DNA of 7,151 nucleotides from Actinomycetota bacterium (GTDB lineage: Bacteria; Actinomycetota; Actinomycetes; Mycobacteriales; Micromonosporaceae), in assembly GCA_005885115.1 (NCBI GenBank), contig VAXX01000497.1:5402-12552 (forward strand), given 5' to 3'. The position numbers were made by a program, and so were the translations under genes. This document shows, piece after piece, positions 4,886-7,151 of the stretch; position 1 is the first letter of the stretch; each line of letters begins with the position of its first letter. The notes beneath the pieces were generated by a model, which saw only the letters and a program-made list of their open reading frames with translations, had not been told where the DNA came from and searched no databases.

Positions 4886-7012
4886 ATGAGTACGTGGTTG
4901 CGCGGTCTGCTCGCCGTCACGCTGGCCGTACCGGTGGTCGTGGTCACCACGGCGTCGGGGGCCGGTGCGCAGGACAACGGGGTCGGACGTACCCCGCTGC
5001 TGGGCTGGAGCAGTTGGAGCTTCATCCGCAAGGCGCCGACGGCGGCGAAGATCGAGGCGCAGGCCGACGCGGTACGTGGCAGCGGCCTCGCCGACGCCGG
5101 ATTCCGGTACGTCAACGTCGACGACTTCTGGTACCAGTGCCCGGGCAGCCAGGGCCCCAACGTGGACGGCTTCGGGCGCTGGGTCACCGACCCGGTCAAG
5201 TTCCCGCCGGACGGTGCCACGGACGGGATCCAGGTCGTCGCCGACCACGTACACGGCGACGGGCTGAAGTTCGGCCTGTACGTCACGCCCGGCATCGCCA
5301 AGCAGGCGGTCGCGCAGAACACGCCGATCGAGGGCACGCCGTACCACGCCGCCGACATCGCGACCACGACCGCGGAGAAGAACTACAACTGCAAGGGCAT
5401 GGTGGGTATCGACTACACCAGGCCCGGTGCGCAGGAGTTCGTGAACTCGTGGGCGAACGAGTTCGCGTCGTGGGGTGTGGACTACGTGAAGATCGACGGG
5501 GTGGGTACCTCCGACGTGCCGGACATCCAGGCGTGGTCGAACGCGTTGCGGCAGACCGGGCGGCCGATCCACCTGGAACTGTCCAACAGCCTCAGCATCA
5601 CGGCCGCCCCGACCTGGCAGCGGTACGCCAACGGCTGGCGTACCGGCGGGGACATCGAGTGCTACTCGTGCGAACCGGCGGGCAGCAGCTACCCGTTGAC
5701 CAGTTGGGGCAGCGTACGGTCGCGGTTCAACCAGGTGGCCGCGTGGCAGCCGTACGGGGCGCCGGGCGGGTTCAACGACTACGACTCGATCGAGGTCGGC
5801 AACGGCAGCAACGACGGGCTGACCGTGGACGAGCGCAAGGCGCAGATGAGCCTGTGGGCGCTGGCGGCCTCGCCGTTCATCCTCGGTACCGATCTGACCA
5901 ACCTGGACGCGGGCGATCTCGCCCTGTTGAAGAACACCCGGGTGCTGGCGGTCGACCAGGACGCGATCGACGCCAAGCGGATCGTCAGCAACGTCAACCA
6001 GCAGGTGTACAGCAAGACCGAGGCGAACGGCGACGTGATCATCGGGCTGTTCAACTACAGCGACACGGCCAGCCAGACCGACACCGTGGACCTGTCGAGC
6101 GCCGGCATCACCGGCAGCGCGACGGCGACCGACGTGTGGAGCGGTGCCAGCCTGGGCACGATCAGCGGTACCTACTCGGTGACCCTCAACCCCGGTGCCG
6201 TGCAACTGATCCGGGCCACGCCGACCGGCGGCGGCAGCGGCGGTAGCTTCGAGGCCGAGTCGGCGGCGAACACGCTGGCCGGTGGCGCCAAGGTGGCCAG
6301 TTGTACGGCCTGCTCCGGCGGCCAGAAGGTGGGCTTCGTCGGCAACGGCGCCACCCTGACGTTCAACAACGTCACGGTGGCCAGCACCGGCCGGTACGCC
6401 GTCGCCATCGCCTACGGGGACGGCTCGACGACCGGCCGGCAGGCGGTCGTGAGCGTCAACGGCGGGCCGGGGCAGACCATCCAGTTCACCCCGACCGGCG
6501 GCTTCTCCACCCCGGGCACCATGACCGTCACGCTGACCCTGACCGCCGGTACCAACACCATCCAGTTCGGCAACCCGACCGCGTACGCGCCGGACTTCGA
6601 CAAGATCACCGTCCCGGCCTCGCCGATCGCCACCGGGTACGAGGCCGAGTCGGCGAGCAACACGTTGGCCGGTGGTGCCAAGGTGGCCAGTTGCACGGCG
6701 TGCTCGGGGGGCCAGAAGGTGGGCTTCGTCGGCAACGGCGCCACGCTGACCTTCAACGGTGTCAACGTTTCCGTGGCGGGCAGCTACCCGGTCGCCATCG
6801 CCTACTGCGACGGCTCGACGACCGGCCGGCAGGCCGTGGTCAGCGTCAACGGCGGTGCGGGCCAGACCCTGACGTTCACCCCGACCGGCGGCTTCTCCAC
6901 GCCCGGCACGATGACCGTCACGCTGACCCTGGCCGCCGGTACCAACACGTTCCAGTTCGGCAACCCGACCGCGTACGCCCCCGACTTCGACAAGGTCTCC
7001 GTTACCGGGTAG
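4886..7012 (+). CDS. Secreted GH27 alpha-galactosidase-type glycosidase with two CBM35-like modules
   Basis: The product is 708 residues. Residues 1-28 are a Sec signal peptide (cleavage G-A-G-A/Q-D). The GH27 (beta/alpha)8 barrel runs from about 33 to 360: L-L-G-W-S-S-W-S (family G-W-N-S-W), Asp pair D79-D80 (N-V-D-D-F-W), nucleophile D204 in D-Y-V-K-I-D-G, acid/base D256 in W-R-T-G-G-D-I, and G-G-F-N-D-Y-D-S-I-E-V-G-N-G (294-307). A C-terminal beta domain (about 364-445) follows, then a G-G-G-S-G-G-S linker and two CBM35/CBM6-like carbohydrate-binding modules (455-576 and 585-706). The expected reaction is retaining hydrolysis of terminal alpha-galactosyl units from plant-type galactosides. 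GH27 also includes alpha-N-acetylgalactosaminidases, beta-L-arabinopyranosidases and isomalto-dextranases, so specificity is not settled. The Cys usual after the nucleophile motif is replaced (K-I-D-G-V rather than K-Y-D-x-C). The protein has 9 Cys, an odd number, with C641 unique to the second module. The gene appears to have its own promoter. Confidence 0.9.
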   Translation: MSTWLRGLLAVTLAVPVVVVTTASGAGAQDNGVGRTPLLGWSSWSFIRKAPTAAKIEAQADAVRGSGLADAGFRYVNVDDFWYQCPGSQGPNVDGFGRWVTDPVKFPPDGATDGIQVVADHVHGDGLKFGLYVTPGIAKQAVAQNTPIEGTPYHAADIATTTAEKNYNCKGMVGIDYTRPGAQEFVNSWANEFASWGVDYVKIDGVGTSDVPDIQAWSNALRQTGRPIHLELSNSLSITAAPTWQRYANGWRTGGDIECYSCEPAGSSYPLTSWGSVRSRFNQVAAWQPYGAPGGFNDYDSIEVGNGSNDGLTVDERKAQMSLWALAASPFILGTDLTNLDAGDLALLKNTRVLAVDQDAIDAKRIVSNVNQQVYSKTEANGDVIIGLFNYSDTASQTDTVDLSSAGITGSATATDVWSGASLGTISGTYSVTLNPGAVQLIRATPTGGGSGGSFEAESAANTLAGGAKVASCTACSGGQKVGFVGNGATLTFNNVTVASTGRYAVAIAYGDGSTTGRQAVVSVNGGPGQTIQFTPTGGFSTPGTMTVTLTLTAGTNTIQFGNPTAYAPDFDKITVPASPIATGYEAESASNTLAGGAKVASCTACSGGQKVGFVGNGATLTFNGVNVSVAGSYPVAIAYCDGSTTGRQAVVSVNGGAGQTLTFTPTGGFSTPGTMTVTLTLAAGTNTFQFGNPTAYAPDFDKVSVTG
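6248..6613 (+). repeat. Carbohydrate-binding module copy A (CBM35-like)
   Basis: This encodes residues 455-576 of the GH27 protein, starting F-E-A-E-S-A and containing C-T-A-C-S-G-G-Q-K-V-G. It aligns without gaps to copy B at an offset of exactly 390 bp, with 105 of 122 residues identical by hand count. The two Cys (473, 476) are conserved in both copies. Confidence 0.85.
6638..7003 (+). repeat. Carbohydrate-binding module copy B (CBM35-like)
   Basis: This encodes residues 585-706 and is an internal duplicate of copy A, joined to it by an 8-residue linker (P-A-S-P-I-A-T-G). Differences cluster in one stretch (residues 625-641), where copy B has an extra Cys (C641 in A-I-A-Y-C-D-G-S) in place of Gly 511. 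Much of the DNA is also identical, suggesting recent duplication or gene conversion. Confidence 0.85.
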
Positions 7013-7037
7013 CCCGTGCATCGGCATCCGTCGTAGC

Positions 7038-7056
7038 GTGGGGGCATCTCCCGCAC
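7038..7056 (+). terminator. Weak hairpin after the GH27 gene
   Basis: GTGGGGG (7038-7044) can pair with CCCGCAC (7050-7056), 6 of 7 positions, around the loop CATCT. There is no T-run. It lies between the GH27 stop (7012) and the next ribosome binding site (7061), so it could end the GH27 transcript. A TAGCGT box at 7034-7039 resembles the -10 box upstream of GH27, but no -35 partner is visible. Confidence 0.25.
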
Positions 7057-7075
7057 CCCCGGTGAGGCGACCCCG

Positions 7076-7151
7076 ATGGGACCGCAAGCGGCCCAACCGC
7101 GTTACGCCCGGCTGGTGCGTGCCCTGCGCGCCCAGGCGTACGCGAGCTTCG
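7076..7151 (+). CDS. Start of an unidentified gene (3' end outside window)
   Basis: ATG 7076 is preceded by GGTGAGG (7061-7067) at 8 nt spacing, and the frame is open to the window edge, giving 25 codons. The visible N-terminus begins M-G-P-Q-A-A-Q-P-R-Y-A-R-L-V-R-A-L-R-A-Q; it is basic and probably helical, with no motif I recognise and no signal peptide within the visible part. The good ribosome binding site and high-GC codon use make it a likely real gene, but too little is present to name it. Confidence 0.55.
   Translation, partial: MGPQAAQPRYARLVRALRAQAYASF

Noticed and set aside
4778..7096. 772-codon open frame on the minus strand
   Set aside because: It is antisense to the GH27 gene, with low-complexity Val/Gly/Arg composition and no recognisable motif. 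The repeated appearance within it reflects the duplicated CBM DNA.
1..7151. tRNA, rRNA, insertion sequence, attachment site or origin
   Set aside because: No cloverleaf, transposase, terminal inverted repeats or iteron-like clusters were seen by eye on either strand.

Overview
The window is very GC-rich DNA (roughly 70% or more by eye) with strong third-position G/C bias, subtilase and HDOD signalling genes, and secreted CBM-bearing glycosidases. This points to an actinomycete. The frequent GTAC/GGTACC words and the gene content make Micromonosporaceae (Micromonospora, Plantactinospora, Actinoplanes and relatives) my best guess, but that is inference and no marker gene is present. All supported genes lie on the + strand.

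Bases 1-4797 look like one signalling cluster. It starts with the 3' end of an HDOD-domain gene (1-315). A stand-alone CheY-like receiver follows (326-700), whose ribosome binding site touches the HDOD stop codon. After an 86-bp gap comes a secreted S8 subtilisin-like protease (787-2547) with a striking C-terminal array of W-A-G-R-A pentads, with Trp at every fifth residue. Three bases after its stop is the ATG of a membrane histidine kinase with GAF, PAS, HisKA and HATPase domains (2551-4797). A very strong hairpin (22 bp paired, 5-nt loop) covers the first codons of the kinase gene. Phosphorylation of the receiver by the kinase is plausible from co-location. Neither visible partner carries a DNA-binding domain, so any output probably goes through protein contacts or through the HDOD protein.

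Bases 4798-4885 are a short intergenic region. They hold a good sigma70-like promoter (TTGATG-N17-TAGCGT), a 12-bp near-perfect inverted repeat and a GTCGAAG direct repeat. They lead into a separate gene for a secreted GH27 alpha-galactosidase-type enzyme (4886-7012), which carries two nearly identical tandem CBM35-like modules.

Bases 7013-7075 are a short spacer with a weak hairpin. A new reading frame with a good ribosome binding site begins at 7076 and runs off the window; its product is not identifiable.

The part most worth following up is the receiver / Trp-pentad subtilase / histidine kinase arrangement with the hairpin at the protease-kinase junction. I do not recognise it as a named system.
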